Shown here: positions 1 through 8,652 of the stretch, piece after piece
Position numbering within the stretch: the first letter of the stretch is position 1
How the letters are laid out: each line of letters opens with the position of its first letter
From: Sulfitobacter sp. M39
GTDB lineage: Bacteria > Pseudomonadota > Alphaproteobacteria > Rhodobacterales > Rhodobacteraceae
Length of the DNA stretch: 64,000 bases
Assembly (NCBI RefSeq): GCF_021735935.1
Contig: NZ_WMDZ01000001.1
Span: 868,001-932,000, forward strand
Direction of reading: 5' to 3'
Made by a program: the position numbers and the translations under genes
Notes under the pieces: model-generated
Database searches by the model: none
Seen by the model: only the letters and a program-made list of their open reading frames with translations
Told to the model about the DNA's origin: nothing

Positions 1-1
1 A

Positions 2-949
2 GGCGTGCTTGGCGGGTTGGAATTGCTGCGCACGATGAACGATCTGGGGATCAAGACAAAGCACCCCGTGGTCGTGACCAATTGGACCAACGAAGAAGGC
101 ACCCGCTATGCCCCCGCCATGCTGTCGTCCGGTGTCTTTGCCGGCATCCACACGCAAGAATGGGCCTATGCCAAGACCGACGCCGAAGGCCTGAGCTTTG
201 GTGATGAGCTCAAGCGGATCGGCTGGCAAGGCGACGAAGAGGTCGGCGCCCGCAAGATGCACGCCTTTTTCGAGCTGCACATTGAACAGGGCCCGATCCT
301 TGAGACCGAAGGTAAGGATATCGGTGTCGTCACCCACGGGCAGGGGCTGTCGTGGACCCAAGTCACCGTCACCGGCAAGGATGCACACACCGGATCAACC
401 CCGATGCCCATGCGCAAGAACGCAGGGCTTGGCATGGCGCGCATTCTTGAAGCGGTGGACCAGATCGCATGGTCCCACGCGCCCCACGCGGTTGGTGCCG
501 CAGGACATTTCGAGGTCTACCCGAATTCGCGCAATGTCATTCCGGGCCAAGTGATCTTTACCGTCGATTTCCGGTCGCCTGATTTGAGCGTGATCGAAGA
601 TATGGAAAAGCGTCTGCGCGTCGAAGGCCAGAAGATCGCCGATGACATGGGGCTTGAGGTTGCCTTTGAAAAGGTCGGTGGCTTTGATCCCGTGACCTTT
701 GACGCGGGCTGCGTCTCTGCGATCCGGTCTGCAGCAGAGCGGTTGGGGTATAGTCATATGGATGTCATCTCGGGGGCCGGTCACGATGCCTGCTGGATCA
801 ACGGGGTGGCCCCGACCGCGATGGTCATGTGCCCCTGCGTCGATGGGCTAAGCCATAACGAGGCCGAAGAGATCACCAAAGACTGGGCCAAAGCGGGTGC
901 CGATGTTTTGCTGCATGCGGTGCTGGAAACGGCAGAGATTGTGGGCTGA
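2..949 (+). CDS. hyuC: Zn-dependent M20 amidase, N-carbamoyl-beta-alanine / N-carbamoyl-L-amino acid hydrolase (5' partial)
   Basis: The reading frame is open from the left edge, so the N-terminus lies outside the window; about 315 C-terminal residues are present out of the roughly 410 usual for this family. Visible family marks are the HIEQGP segment (HIEQGPILE), TGKDAHTGSTPMP in the dimerisation/lid region, and GAGHDACWIN near the C-terminus, all typical of the M20 HyuC / beta-ureidopropionase / allantoate amidohydrolase group. It is followed after 93 bases by dihydropyrimidinase, so hydrolysis of N-carbamoyl-beta-alanine (third step of reductive uracil/thymine breakdown) is the best inference. 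Allantoate or hydantoin-derived carbamoyl amino acids are possible alternative substrates. Family assignment is firm; substrate is inferred from context. Confidence 0.9.
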   Translation, partial: GVLGGLELLRTMNDLGIKTKHPVVVTNWTNEEGTRYAPAMLSSGVFAGIHTQEWAYAKTDAEGLSFGDELKRIGWQGDEEVGARKMHAFFELHIEQGPILETEGKDIGVVTHGQGLSWTQVTVTGKDAHTGSTPMPMRKNAGLGMARILEAVDQIAWSHAPHAVGAAGHFEVYPNSRNVIPGQVIFTVDFRSPDLSVIEDMEKRLRVEGQKIADDMGLEVAFEKVGGFDPVTFDAGCVSAIRSAAERLGYSHMDVISGAGHDACWINGVAPTAMVMCPCVDGLSHNEAEEITKDWAKAGADVLLHAVLETAEIVG

Positions 950-978
950 ACCGCAAGGGGGGCGCAGCGATTGCGCAG

Positions 979-994
979 TGGGGGCCAGCCCCCA
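979..994. repeat. Short GC-rich inverted repeat between hyuC and hydA
   Basis: TGGGGGC (979-985) and GCCCCCA (988-994) are perfect complements separated by two bases, followed by a C-rich stretch. It lies in the 93-base gap between two genes of one operon and has no T-run, so it is not a convincing terminator. It may be a REP-like element or an mRNA-stability hairpin. Confidence 0.5.
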
Positions 995-1042
995 CACCCC
1001 CGGGATTTGGGCCAATTGGAAGACAGATAGGGGAGAGGACAG

Positions 1043-2503
1043 ATGAGCAAGGTTATCAAGGGCGGCATGGTCTGCACGGCGGATCGGACCTGGAAAGCGG
1101 ATGTGCTGATCGAGGGCGAGATCATCAAGCAGATCGGCGAGGATCTGGTGGGCGACGAATATATCGACGCCGAAGGGGCCTATGTCATTCCCGGCGGTAT
1201 TGATCCGCACACCCACCTCGAGATGCCTTTTATGGGCACCACAGCGGCCGAAACCTTCGAGACGGGGACTTGGGCCGCGGCTGTGGGCGGGACCACGATG
1301 ATCGTTGATTTCTGTCTGCCCGGTGCGGATGGGTCGATCAAGAACGCGATCAATGAATGGCACCGCAAATCCGCGCCGCAGATCTGTTCGGATGTCGGCT
1401 ATCACATGGCGATCACCGGTTGGAACGAGAATGTCTTTGACGAGATGAAAGACGCCGTCGACATGGGGGTGAATTCGTTCAAACACTTCATGGCCTATAA
1501 AGGGGCCTTGATGGTCGAGGATGACGAGATGTTCGCGTCCTTCCAGCGCTGTGCCGAACTGGGGGCGCTGCCGATGGTCCATGCCGAGAACGGCGATCTG
1601 GTCGCGGCCTTGCAGGAAAAGTACTTCAATCAGGGGATCACGGGGCCAGAGGGTCACGCCTATTCCCGCCCGCCCGAGCTGGAAGGCGAGGCCGCCAACC
1701 GCGCGATCACCATTGCCGATGCCGCCGGCGTGCCGCTTTATATCGTGCATGTCTCTTGTGAGCAGACCCACGAGGCGATCCGCCGTGCGCGGCAAAAGGG
1801 GATGCGGGTCTACGGCGAGCCGCTGATCCAGTTCCTGACCCTGGACGAGAGTGAGTATTTCAACAAAGATTGGGACCACGCCGCACGCCGTGTCATGTCG
1901 CCGCCTTTCCGGTCCAAGGACCATCAGGACAGCCTTTGGGCGGGCTTGCAGTCGGGGTCGTTGCAGGTGGTTGCCACGGACCACGCGGCGTTTTCAACCG
2001 AACAGAAACGTGCGGGAAAGGATGACTTCCGCATCATCCCCAACGGGTCTAACGGGTTGGAGGAACGTCTGGCGGTGCTCTGGACCGAAGGGGTGGAGAC
2101 GGGCCGTCTGACGCCGAATGAATTCGTCGCTGCCAGCTCGACCAATGTGGCGAAGATCCTGAATATCTATCCGCGCAAGGGCGCGATTGTCGAAGGGGCC
2201 GATGCGGATATCGTGGTGTGGGACCCCAAGATCAGCAAGACGATCTCGACGGCGAACCACCACTCCATTCTGGATTACAACGTCTTTGAAGGCTTCGAGG
2301 TCAAGGCACAGGCGCGCTATACCTTAAGCCGTGGCGAGGTCATCTGGGCCTGGGGGCAGAACTCGCAGCCCAACCCCGGACGCGGGCGCTTTGTGCCGCG
2401 GCCTGCTTTCCCGTCGGCCAACCTTGCGCTGAGCAAGTGGAAAGAGTTGACTGCGCCGAAACTGATCAAACGCGATCCGCTGAACATCCCTGCGGGGATC
2501 TGA
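1043..2503 (+). CDS. hydA: Dihydropyrimidinase (D-hydantoinase)
   Basis: A 486-residue amidohydrolase that opens the ring of dihydrouracil/dihydrothymine (or hydantoins) to the N-carbamoyl compound used by the preceding enzyme; cytosolic. The metal site is visible: DPHTHLEMPF (first HxH), KHFMAYKG (Lys that is carbamylated in this family), HAENGD, YIVHVS, and ATDHAAFS (metal Asp). Length matches the family. The ATG at 1043 is preceded by GGGGAGAGGA, a good ribosome-binding site. It sits between hyuC and an ABC importer on the same strand, which fits the pyd (reductive pyrimidine) pathway. Dihydropyrimidine dehydrogenase is not seen and would be expected upstream of the window. Confidence 0.95.
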   Translation: MSKVIKGGMVCTADRTWKADVLIEGEIIKQIGEDLVGDEYIDAEGAYVIPGGIDPHTHLEMPFMGTTAAETFETGTWAAAVGGTTMIVDFCLPGADGSIKNAINEWHRKSAPQICSDVGYHMAITGWNENVFDEMKDAVDMGVNSFKHFMAYKGALMVEDDEMFASFQRCAELGALPMVHAENGDLVAALQEKYFNQGITGPEGHAYSRPPELEGEAANRAITIADAAGVPLYIVHVSCEQTHEAIRRARQKGMRVYGEPLIQFLTLDESEYFNKDWDHAARRVMSPPFRSKDHQDSLWAGLQSGSLQVVATDHAAFSTEQKRAGKDDFRIIPNGSNGLEERLAVLWTEGVETGRLTPNEFVAASSTNVAKILNIYPRKGAIVEGADADIVVWDPKISKTISTANHHSILDYNVFEGFEVKAQARYTLSRGEVIWAWGQNSQPNPGRGRFVPRPAFPSANLALSKWKELTAPKLIKRDPLNIPAGI

Positions 2504-2609
2504 ACGCGGCACAATCAACGCAGCGCGGCGGTTGCGCCGCGCTGCCCTGAAGAAGAAAGAGGCCAGCATAGATGCGAGCACGTTGTACGGCAGAAGAGGG
2601 ACGCAGCTT

Positions 2610-3392
2610 ATGAGCAGCGCGCCCGTGATCTCGGCCCAGAACCTATCCCTGACATTTGAAACCAACGATGGCCCTGTGCACGCGCTGAAAGACGTCTCGC
2701 TTGATATCGAGAAAGGCGATTTCGTCAGCTTTATCGGGCCGTCGGGCTGCGGCAAGACGACGTTCCTGCGCTGTATGGCGGACCTTGAGCAGCCCACGGG
2801 GGGCGAGATCACCGTGAATGGCGTGAGTGCTGCCGAGGCACGACGGGCGCGGGCCTATGGCTATGTGTTTCAGGCGGCGGGGCTGTATCCCTGGCGGACG
2901 ATCGGCGGCAATATCCGGCTGCCGCTTGAAATCATGGGGTATTCCAAGGCGGATCAGGCAGCGCGGGTTAGCCAAGTGTTGGAGCTGGTCGAGCTGGCAG
3001 GGTTCGAGCGCAAGTTCCCTTGGCAGCTGTCGGGCGGGATGCAGCAACGGGCATCTATCGCGCGGGCGCTGGCGTTTGATGCGGATATCTTGCTGATGGA
3101 TGAACCCTTTGGCGCGCTGGACGAGATCGTGCGCGACCATTTGAATGAACAGCTGTTACGCCTGTGGGCGCGCACACAAAAGACGATTGCCTTTGTCACC
3201 CACTCGATCCCGGAGGCGGTGTATCTGAGCACCAAGATCGTGGTGATGAGCCCGCGTCCCGGACGGATTGCAGATGTCATCGACAGCCCTTTGCCGAAAG
3301 AGCGCCCCCTGGACATTCGCGAAACGCCCGAGTTTTTGGAGATCGCGCATCGGGTGCGTGATGGATTGCGGGCAGGGCATGCGGATGATTGA
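2610..3392 (+). CDS. ABC transporter ATP-binding protein (SsuB/TauB type)
   Basis: A 260-residue nucleotide-binding subunit of an import ABC transporter. Walker A is GPSGCGKTTF, the signature is LSGGMQQRASIARAL, Walker B is ILLMDEPFGALDE, and the switch His is in FVTHSIPEA. The frame extends upstream to 2532, but ATG 2610 is preferred because AGAGGG precedes it by about ten bases and the protein then begins just before the ABC domain. It belongs to the nitrate/taurine/sulfonate-type ATPases that pair with NMT1/THI5 or SsuA binding proteins. It lies in one operon with two permeases and a THI5-like binding protein, downstream of pyrimidine-degrading enzymes, so it probably energises uptake of a pyrimidine or related base. 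Confidence 0.93.
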   Translation: MSSAPVISAQNLSLTFETNDGPVHALKDVSLDIEKGDFVSFIGPSGCGKTTFLRCMADLEQPTGGEITVNGVSAAEARRARAYGYVFQAAGLYPWRTIGGNIRLPLEIMGYSKADQAARVSQVLELVELAGFERKFPWQLSGGMQQRASIARALAFDADILLMDEPFGALDEIVRDHLNEQLLRLWARTQKTIAFVTHSIPEAVYLSTKIVVMSPRPGRIADVIDSPLPKERPLDIRETPEFLEIAHRVRDGLRAGHADD

Positions 3393-3461
3393 TCGCGCGC
3401 CTGCTGCAGCCCGGCCCTTCGGGGAGGATTTTCGGACCATCTGGAAGCAGGGGGGCGCGCG

Positions 3462-4328
3462 ATGAAGTCGAGCTTCTTGCCTGTCCTGACTGTAGTCGGG
3501 GTCTTGTTTGCGCTGTGGTATGCGGCGGCGGTCTGGCTGAATGCGGACTGGACCTATGACAAGGCCACACGGTCGGGAGAGACGGTGACCGCCACGTCAC
3601 TGGTCGCGGATACCTGGGCGCAGAAAAAGCCCAAACTGCCCGCGCCGCATCAGGTCGCGTCAGAGATCTGGGACACGACGGTGATGAAGAAAGTCACGTC
3701 GAAGCGGTCCTTGGTCTATCATTCCTGGATCACGCTCAGCGCGACCCTGCTGGGCTTTGGCATGGGGACTTTGCTGGGGGTGTTGTTGGCGGTGGGGATC
3801 GTGTTCAACCGTGTGATGGATATGTCGGTGATGCCTTGGGTGATCGCCAGCCAGACCATTCCCATTCTGGCGATTGCGCCGATGATCATTGTGGTGCTGA
3901 ACGCCGTGGGCGTGTCGGGGCTGCTGCCGAAAGCGATGATCAGCATGTATCTGTCCTTCTTCCCCGTCGTTGTCGGCATGGTCAAAGGGCTGCGCAGCCC
4001 TGACCAGATGCAGCTGGACCAGATGCGCACCTGGCATGCGAGCGCGGGTCAGACCTTCTGGAAACTGCGGTTGCCTGCGTCGATGCCGTATTTCTTTACC
4101 TCGCTTAAGATCGCGATGGCGGCGTCGCTGGTGGGGGCCATCATTGGTGAGCTGCCAACGGGTGCCGTTGCGGGTCTGGGGGCGCGGTTGTTGGCTGGCA
4201 GTTACTATGGCCAGACGATCCAGATCTGGAGCGCGTTGATCATGGCGGCAGCTCTGGCAGCGTTGCTGGTGGGGATCATTGGCTTGATCCAGCGTGTGAC
4301 GTTGAAACGGATGGGGATGGCGCGATGA
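3462..4328 (+). CDS. ABC transporter permease (first)
   Basis: A 288-residue inner-membrane protein with an N-terminal membrane anchor (about residues 5-27), a hydrophilic stretch of roughly 60 residues, then the usual multi-span permease core. The cytoplasmic coupling loop is visible around GLRSPDQMQLDQMRTWHASA, followed by FWKLRLPASMPYFF, matching SsuC/TauC-type permeases. It overlaps the next permease by four bases (ATGA), indicating translational coupling, and the two presumably form a heterodimer. The hydrophilic insert after the first span is longer than in the second permease. Substrate is inferred from the operon only. Confidence 0.9.
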   Translation: MKSSFLPVLTVVGVLFALWYAAAVWLNADWTYDKATRSGETVTATSLVADTWAQKKPKLPAPHQVASEIWDTTVMKKVTSKRSLVYHSWITLSATLLGFGMGTLLGVLLAVGIVFNRVMDMSVMPWVIASQTIPILAIAPMIIVVLNAVGVSGLLPKAMISMYLSFFPVVVGMVKGLRSPDQMQLDQMRTWHASAGQTFWKLRLPASMPYFFTSLKIAMAASLVGAIIGELPTGAVAGLGARLLAGSYYGQTIQIWSALIMAAALAALLVGIIGLIQRVTLKRMGMAR

Positions 4329-5164
4329 TCTGGCTGGTTTTTGCCGCAGTGGCCTGGGCCTTTGGCATGTGGGTCAACATCCGGTTGGCGCGGTTGCGGC
4401 CGGCCCGCTGGGTGTCCCTTGCAGCGCCCTTGGTTTTTGGCGCGACGCTGATCGCTGTCTGGGAGGGCATTGTTCGCGGGCTCGAGATTTCGCAGGTCTT
4501 GCTGCCTGCACCGTCGCTGATTGCCCTGCGGCTGGTGTCATCGCTTGATATCCTTTGGGTGGATTTCGTGCAGACCGTGCTGAAGGGCGCGTTGTCGGGC
4601 TATGTGCTGGGCTGTGGTGCGGCCTTTTTGATCGCCGTTGCGATTGACCGTTTCCCCTTCTTGCAACGGGGGCTTTTGCCGGTAGGGAACTTTGTGGCCG
4701 CGTTGCCCGTGATCGGGATGGCCCCGATTCTGGTGATGTGGTTCGGCTTTGACTGGCAGTCCAAGGCCGCCGTGGTCGTGGTGATGGTGTTCTTTCCGAT
4801 GCTGGTGAACACGGTGCAGGGCTTGCAAGCTACCGACGCCATGCAGCGCGATCTGATGCGGACCTATGCGGCCAGCTATTGGGCGACGCTGTTCAAGCTG
4901 CGCTTGCCTGCCGCGATGCCTTTCGTATTCAATGGGCTTAAGATCGGCACGACCCTTGCCCTGATCGGGGCGATTGTTGCTGAATTTTTCGGCTCTCCTG
5001 TGCGGGGGATGGGGTTTCGCATCTCTACCTCGGTCGGTCAGCTTGCGCTTGATCTGGTCTGGGCCGAGATTGTTGTCGCGGCGATTGCCGGGTCCGCATT
5101 CTACGGCGCGATGTCATTGTTTGAACGGCGGGTGACCTTTTGGCACCCGAGCCAGCGGAACTAA
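4325..5164 (+). CDS. ABC transporter permease (second)
   Basis: A 279-residue membrane permease with several hydrophobic spans and a coupling loop near LQATDAMQRDLMRTYAAS followed by FKLRLPAAMPFVF, the same pattern as its partner. It begins inside the stop codon of the first permease (ATGA overlap) and precedes the binding-protein gene by 47 bases. Membership in the SsuC/TauC (BPD_transp_1) family is clear. Role as half of the presumed pyrimidine-base importer is inference from gene order. Confidence 0.9.
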   Translation: MIWLVFAAVAWAFGMWVNIRLARLRPARWVSLAAPLVFGATLIAVWEGIVRGLEISQVLLPAPSLIALRLVSSLDILWVDFVQTVLKGALSGYVLGCGAAFLIAVAIDRFPFLQRGLLPVGNFVAALPVIGMAPILVMWFGFDWQSKAAVVVVMVFFPMLVNTVQGLQATDAMQRDLMRTYAASYWATLFKLRLPAAMPFVFNGLKIGTTLALIGAIVAEFFGSPVRGMGFRISTSVGQLALDLVWAEIVVAAIAGSAFYGAMSLFERRVTFWHPSQRN

Positions 5165-5211
5165 CGCGGAACTAACCAAGACGACCAACCAACCAAGAGG
5201 GAGATATAAAA

Positions 5212-6201
5212 ATGAAAAAACTATCAACATATGTCGCCGGGGCCGCTGTGGGCCTGATGGGGACCATGGCCCAAGCGGCGGATGATGTGACGCTTCAGCT
5301 GAAGTGGGTCACGCAGGCGCAGTTCGCGGGCTATTATGTGGCGCAGGATAAAGGGTTCTATGACGCAGAAGATCTGAACGTCACGATCAAGCCGGGCGGT
5401 CCGGATATTGCGCCGACACAGGTGCTGGCCGGTGGTGGTGCCGATGTCGCCGTTGAATGGATGCCTGCCGCTTTGGCCGCGCGCGAGAAGGGCCTGCCGA
5501 TGGTGAACATCGCGCAGCCGTTCAAATCCTCGGGCATGATGCTGACCTGCCGCAAGGATGCCGGGATCGAGACCACGGATGACTTCAAGGGCAAGACGTT
5601 GGGCGTCTGGTTCTTTGGCAATGAATTCCCCTTTCTCAGCTGGATGAGCAAACTTGAGCTGCCCACCGAAGGCGGTGAGGATGGTGTGACCGTGCTGAAA
5701 CAGGGCTTTAACGTGGATCCGCTGCTGCAAAATCAGGCCGCCTGCGTGTCGACCATGACCTATAATGAATACTGGCAGGTGATCGACGCAGGTCTGACGC
5801 CGGATGATCTGAACGTGTTCAAATACGAAGAGCAGGGTGTTGCCACATTGGAAGACGGGCTTTACGCGCTGGAAGAGAACCTTGCCGATTCGGCGTTCGA
5901 GGACAAGATGGTGCGCTTTGTGCGGGCCTCTATGAAGGGCTGGAAATACGCCGAGGAAAACCCCGATGAAGCGGCGGAAATCGTGTTGGACAACGATGCC
6001 TCCGGTGCGCAAACCGAAGAGCATCAGAAACGCATGATGGGCGAAGTGGCCAAGCTGACCGCAGGCAGCAACGGCGCGCTGGACGAGGCGGATTACGAGC
6101 GGACCGTGCAATCGCTGCTGTCCGGTGGGTCGGACCCCGTCATCACGGTAGAGCCGTCGGGCGCATGGACCCATGCAATCACCGACAAAGCCTTGAACTA
6201 A
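5212..6201 (+). CDS. ABC transporter substrate-binding protein, NMT1/THI5-like
   Basis: A 329-residue periplasmic binding protein with an N-terminal Sec signal peptide (MKKLSTYVAGAAVGL..., cleavage probably after AQA near residue 22). The mature start LQLKWVTQAQFAGYYVAQDKG is the hallmark of the NMT1/THI5-like group, whose known members bind pyrimidines (thiamine precursors, riboflavin or pyrimidine bases). It starts at ATG 5212 after AAGAGGGAG. As the last gene of the hyuC-hydA-ABC operon and just before a strong terminator, it is the likely specificity determinant. Uptake of uracil/thymine or a dihydropyrimidine is plausible; HMP-type thiamine precursor uptake is the alternative. Confidence 0.9.
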   Translation: MKKLSTYVAGAAVGLMGTMAQAADDVTLQLKWVTQAQFAGYYVAQDKGFYDAEDLNVTIKPGGPDIAPTQVLAGGGADVAVEWMPAALAAREKGLPMVNIAQPFKSSGMMLTCRKDAGIETTDDFKGKTLGVWFFGNEFPFLSWMSKLELPTEGGEDGVTVLKQGFNVDPLLQNQAACVSTMTYNEYWQVIDAGLTPDDLNVFKYEEQGVATLEDGLYALEENLADSAFEDKMVRFVRASMKGWKYAEENPDEAAEIVLDNDASGAQTEEHQKRMMGEVAKLTAGSNGALDEADYERTVQSLLSGGSDPVITVEPSGAWTHAITDKALN

Positions 6202-6249
6202 GGCGCGCTGAACTAAGGGGACACGTCCCCGACACAGCGCAGAAATGCG

Positions 6250-6280
6250 AAGGGGCTGGCAGCGATGCCAGCCCCTTTTG
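6250..6280 (+). terminator. Rho-independent terminator after the pyrimidine operon
   Basis: AAGGGGCTGGC (6250-6260), a six-base loop AGCGAT, and GCCAGCCCCTT (6267-6277) form a perfect 11-bp stem ending in a T-run. It is 48 bases downstream of the binding-protein stop codon and could also serve the converging L,D-transpeptidase gene, since the left arm begins with A residues. Confidence 0.9.
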
Positions 6281-6303
6281 CGTGGTGGATAACCTCAGCG
6301 GCG

Positions 6304-6855
6304 CTAAAGCACTGTGACCTTGGTGCCGATGGGCACACGTTGATACAGGTCTTTGACGTGTGCGTTCAGCATGCGGATACACCCGTTCGAGACAGAGCGC
6401 CCGATGCTGCTGGGTTGGGTGGTGCCGTGGATGCGGAAGAATGTATCCCGGCCGTTCTGGAACAGATAGAGCGCGCGCGCCCCCAGCGGATTGGACGGGC
6501 CACCGGGTTGCGCATCGGTATTGCCGATGAACCGCGCATAGGTCTTGGGCTCCCGTTCGATCATCTCGTCCGTGGGGCGCCAGGTGGGCCATTCCTTTTT
6601 GACGTCGATTGTCGCGGTGCCGGTGAATTCCAGACCCGCTTTGCCGACGCCCACGCCGTATCGCATGGCCTGACCGGGGGCGGTCACCAGATACAGGTAA
6701 TGGCTGCGGGGCAGGATCAGCAATTCGCCTACGGCATATTGCGGTTTGATCGACACCATTTGCGGCGTGGGATCATAGGCGGCACCAGCGGCGAACAGCG
6801 CGTGCGGAAAGGCGAGGGCGGCCAAAGAACCTGCGATAAACTGACGGCGGCGCAT
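6304..6855 (-). CDS. L,D-transpeptidase (YkuD domain), Tat-type signal
   Basis: A 183-residue exported protein. The N-terminus MRRRQFIAGSLAALAF looks like a twin-arginine signal ending near FAAGAAYDP. The YkuD catalytic motif is present as HGTTQPSSIG and SNGCIRM, with the His and Cys needed for L,D-transpeptidation of peptidoglycan or lipoprotein attachment. The frame is open further upstream, but ATG at 6855 has a good AAAGGAG site and a proper signal peptide starting there. It belongs to the ErfK/YbiS/YcfS/YnhG group common in Rhodobacteraceae. Gene is monocistronic, converging with the pyrimidine operon. Confidence 0.9.
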   Translation of the reverse strand: MRRRQFIAGSLAALAFPHALFAAGAAYDPTPQMVSIKPQYAVGELLILPRSHYLYLVTAPGQAMRYGVGVGKAGLEFTGTATIDVKKEWPTWRPTDEMIEREPKTYARFIGNTDAQPGGPSNPLGARALYLFQNGRDTFFRIHGTTQPSSIGRSVSNGCIRMLNAHVKDLYQRVPIGTKVTVL

Positions 6856-6924
6856 GGGGGGCTCCTTTAGGATGTGATGGCGGTATTTTGCCCCTTGGGT
6901 TGTGTTTGGCAACCCTGAGGACAT

Positions 6925-6957
6925 AAAAAAACCGGCTGTCCCCAAAGGGTCAGCCGG
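6925..6957 (-). terminator. Terminator of the cold-shock gene
   Basis: On the minus strand, CCGGCTG and CAGCCGG arms (6951-6957 and 6932-6938) are followed by seven T residues (6931-6925). It is placed 36 bases after the cold-shock stop codon. Confidence 0.88.
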
Positions 6958-6992
6958 CAAATTCATGGTGCGGGCCTAAGGCCCTGCATGGC

Positions 6993-7199
6993 TTATGCCA
7001 GTGCGATGTTCGACGCGGATTCGCGGCCGTCACGGCCAGCTTCGATGTCGAATGTCACTTTCTGGTTGTCGGCCAGACCGGTCAGGCCTGCGCGCTCAAC
7101 AGCGGAGATGTGTACGAATACATCTTTGCTGCCGCCATCGGGTGCGATAAAGCCGAAGCCTTTTGTTGTGTTGAACCATTTTACGGTGCCAGTGGCCAT
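6993..7199 (-). CDS. cspA: Cold-shock domain protein
   Basis: A 68-residue single cold-shock-domain protein that binds single-stranded RNA/DNA. Both nucleic-acid-binding motifs are present: KGFGFIAP (RNP1) and DVFVHIS (RNP2), after the typical start [13 protein letters not shown] at 7199 is set by the family start and by GAGGAG upstream. The gene is preceded by a long untranslated region of the type found before cold-shock genes and is followed by its own terminator. It may be constitutive or cold-inducible; the sequence does not decide. Confidence 0.95.
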   Translation of the reverse strand: MATGTVKWFNTTKGFGFIAPDGGSKDVFVHISAVERAGLTGLADNQKVTFDIEAGRDGRESASNIALA

Positions 7200-7594
7200 A
7201 TCCGTAGTCTCCTCTAGTATGCCATCCGCGTCGTGCGATGGCTTGGCGTTGTCGGTCTGGATCGAAGTCTGAACGCCGTATGAGGGAGACAGTTGGTCGA
7301 AAAAGAATAACGTTAGCCATTTGGATATGGCAGGTCGTGGGGATTCGCGCAAGGGGCTGTCAATGGGCCTTAAAAAACAGGCCGATCCTTGCTGATTCCG
7401 ACACATTTGCGCCTTATTCTTCGGAGGGGCAAGACGAAACCCTAACGCGCATTGGCAGAGACCGCGGGGCAAAGCGTTAGCGGATTGGCCGAATTTGCCC
7501 AACTGCTGCCAGATTCATCTGCGATTTTGCTCCGAGCCTTAAGAGAATTTAACCAGTCCCCCTTCTGCCGACACGACAACGAGTGAGCCACCGT
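7200..7594. promoter_or_regulatory. Divergent intergenic region, cspA / response regulator
   Basis: These 395 bases hold no convincing gene. Near the cspA side a CCATC...GATGG hairpin lies in the expected 5' leader of the cold-shock mRNA (about 7221-7240). The remainder must contain promoters for both directions; I cannot assign -35/-10 boxes with confidence. Confidence 0.5.
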
Positions 7595-8554
7595 ATGAAA
7601 ATCCTAGCCGTAGATGACGATCCCACCATTCTTGACCTGTTGCGCGACTGTCTAACGTCGTCGCTGGGGTTCGATCTGGTCTGTGCAGACTCGGCCGAGG
7701 ATGGGTTGGCCAAGATCGACGAACACGGGGCAAGCTTTGACTGCTTCTTGCTGGATATCATGCTGCCCGGCGTTGACGGGATCACCCTATGTGACGACAT
7801 CCGCAATATGCAGGCCTATAAAAGTGCGCCGATCATCATGATTACCGGCAGCCGGAAACATGACCTGATGGACACCGCCTTCCGCGCCGGGGCGACGGAT
7901 TTCATCTTCAAGCCCTTGAACGGGATCGAGTTGGGCGCGCGTATCAACATGGCGGGCATGCTTAGCGACAGCCTGCGGCGTGAACGCGAGGCCGCGCATA
8001 CGCTGGCAGAGCTGTCGGGCCTAATGAAGGTACGGGTCGAGGAAAGCTTTGATCTGAACGTTGTCGGCGTCGACGATCTGCACGGGTTCGAAAACCACAT
8101 GCTGCGTCTGCCCGAAGGCTGCTATGCCATGAGCCTTTTTGCGGTCAAACTGCCACAGATCCGCAATATCTTCGAGGCCGCAAGCCCGGCTGAATTCTGT
8201 CGCCAGATGGGCTTGGTCGCGCAGGCCACGGTCGCGGCGTTGGCCCATGAGAAATGCTTTATGGGCTATGCGGGCGAGGGGATCATCGTGGGCACCGTGA
8301 TGGGCCGCCACCGGATCAAGCCCGAAGAGATACAGAAAGACATCGAAGACATCCTGTCCCATGATGGCACCGCCGCACGTATCGGCGGGGATTTCAGCGC
8401 CGATGTCACGGTCAAGCTGGTGTCGAACCAGCGGCTGTGGTCGGGGCTGTCTGCCTGCAACACGTTGCGCGATTTTCTGGGCCGTGAAACCGTGCCCGAC
8501 AGTACCAGCACCGACCGCACTGATGGCTATGCCGAGCTAGCCGACGGGCTGTAA
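7595..8554 (+). CDS. Response regulator with N-terminal receiver and uncharacterised C-terminal region
   Basis: A 319-residue protein. Residues 1-125 are a receiver domain: acidic pocket DDD (7-9), phospho-acceptor Asp54 in LLDIMLPG, switch Thr in IMITGS and Lys in FKPLNG. The remaining ~190 residues carry no HTH, GGDEF, EAL, HD or kinase motif that I recognise. The second half includes KCFMGYAGEGIIVGTVMGR, somewhat reminiscent of a nucleotide-cyclase-like fold, but no catalytic motif is visible. ATG 7595 is preferred to GTG 7583 because it starts immediately before MKILAVDDDP. No histidine kinase is adjacent, so its partner is unknown. Confidence 0.85.
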   Translation: MKILAVDDDPTILDLLRDCLTSSLGFDLVCADSAEDGLAKIDEHGASFDCFLLDIMLPGVDGITLCDDIRNMQAYKSAPIIMITGSRKHDLMDTAFRAGATDFIFKPLNGIELGARINMAGMLSDSLRREREAAHTLAELSGLMKVRVEESFDLNVVGVDDLHGFENHMLRLPEGCYAMSLFAVKLPQIRNIFEAASPAEFCRQMGLVAQATVAALAHEKCFMGYAGEGIIVGTVMGRHRIKPEEIQKDIEDILSHDGTAARIGGDFSADVTVKLVSNQRLWSGLSACNTLRDFLGRETVPDSTSTDRTDGYAELADGL

Positions 8555-8597
8555 CGGCAAACCCGTGCCGCGTCGCTGCGGCGCGTGACCACCACAT

Positions 8598-8633
8598 AAA
8601 AAGGCCCCCGCAGTTTCCTGCGGGGGCCTTTTT
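8598..8633. terminator. Bidirectional terminator between response regulator and ettA
   Basis: AAAAGGCCCCCGCAG and CTGCGGGGGCCTTTT form a 15-bp perfect stem around a short TTTC loop, with A-run and T-run flanks. It can end both converging transcripts. Confidence 0.93.
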
Positions 8634-8652
8634 AATAGAGCTTTCGCCTAGA

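Noticed and set aside
848..1984. 378-codon minus-strand open frame over hydA
   Set aside because: Shadow of dihydropyrimidinase, whose metal motifs are intact on the plus strand.
2532..2609. N-terminal extension of the ABC ATPase
   Set aside because: Lys/Arg-rich lead is not part of the family, and ATG 2610 has the better ribosome site.
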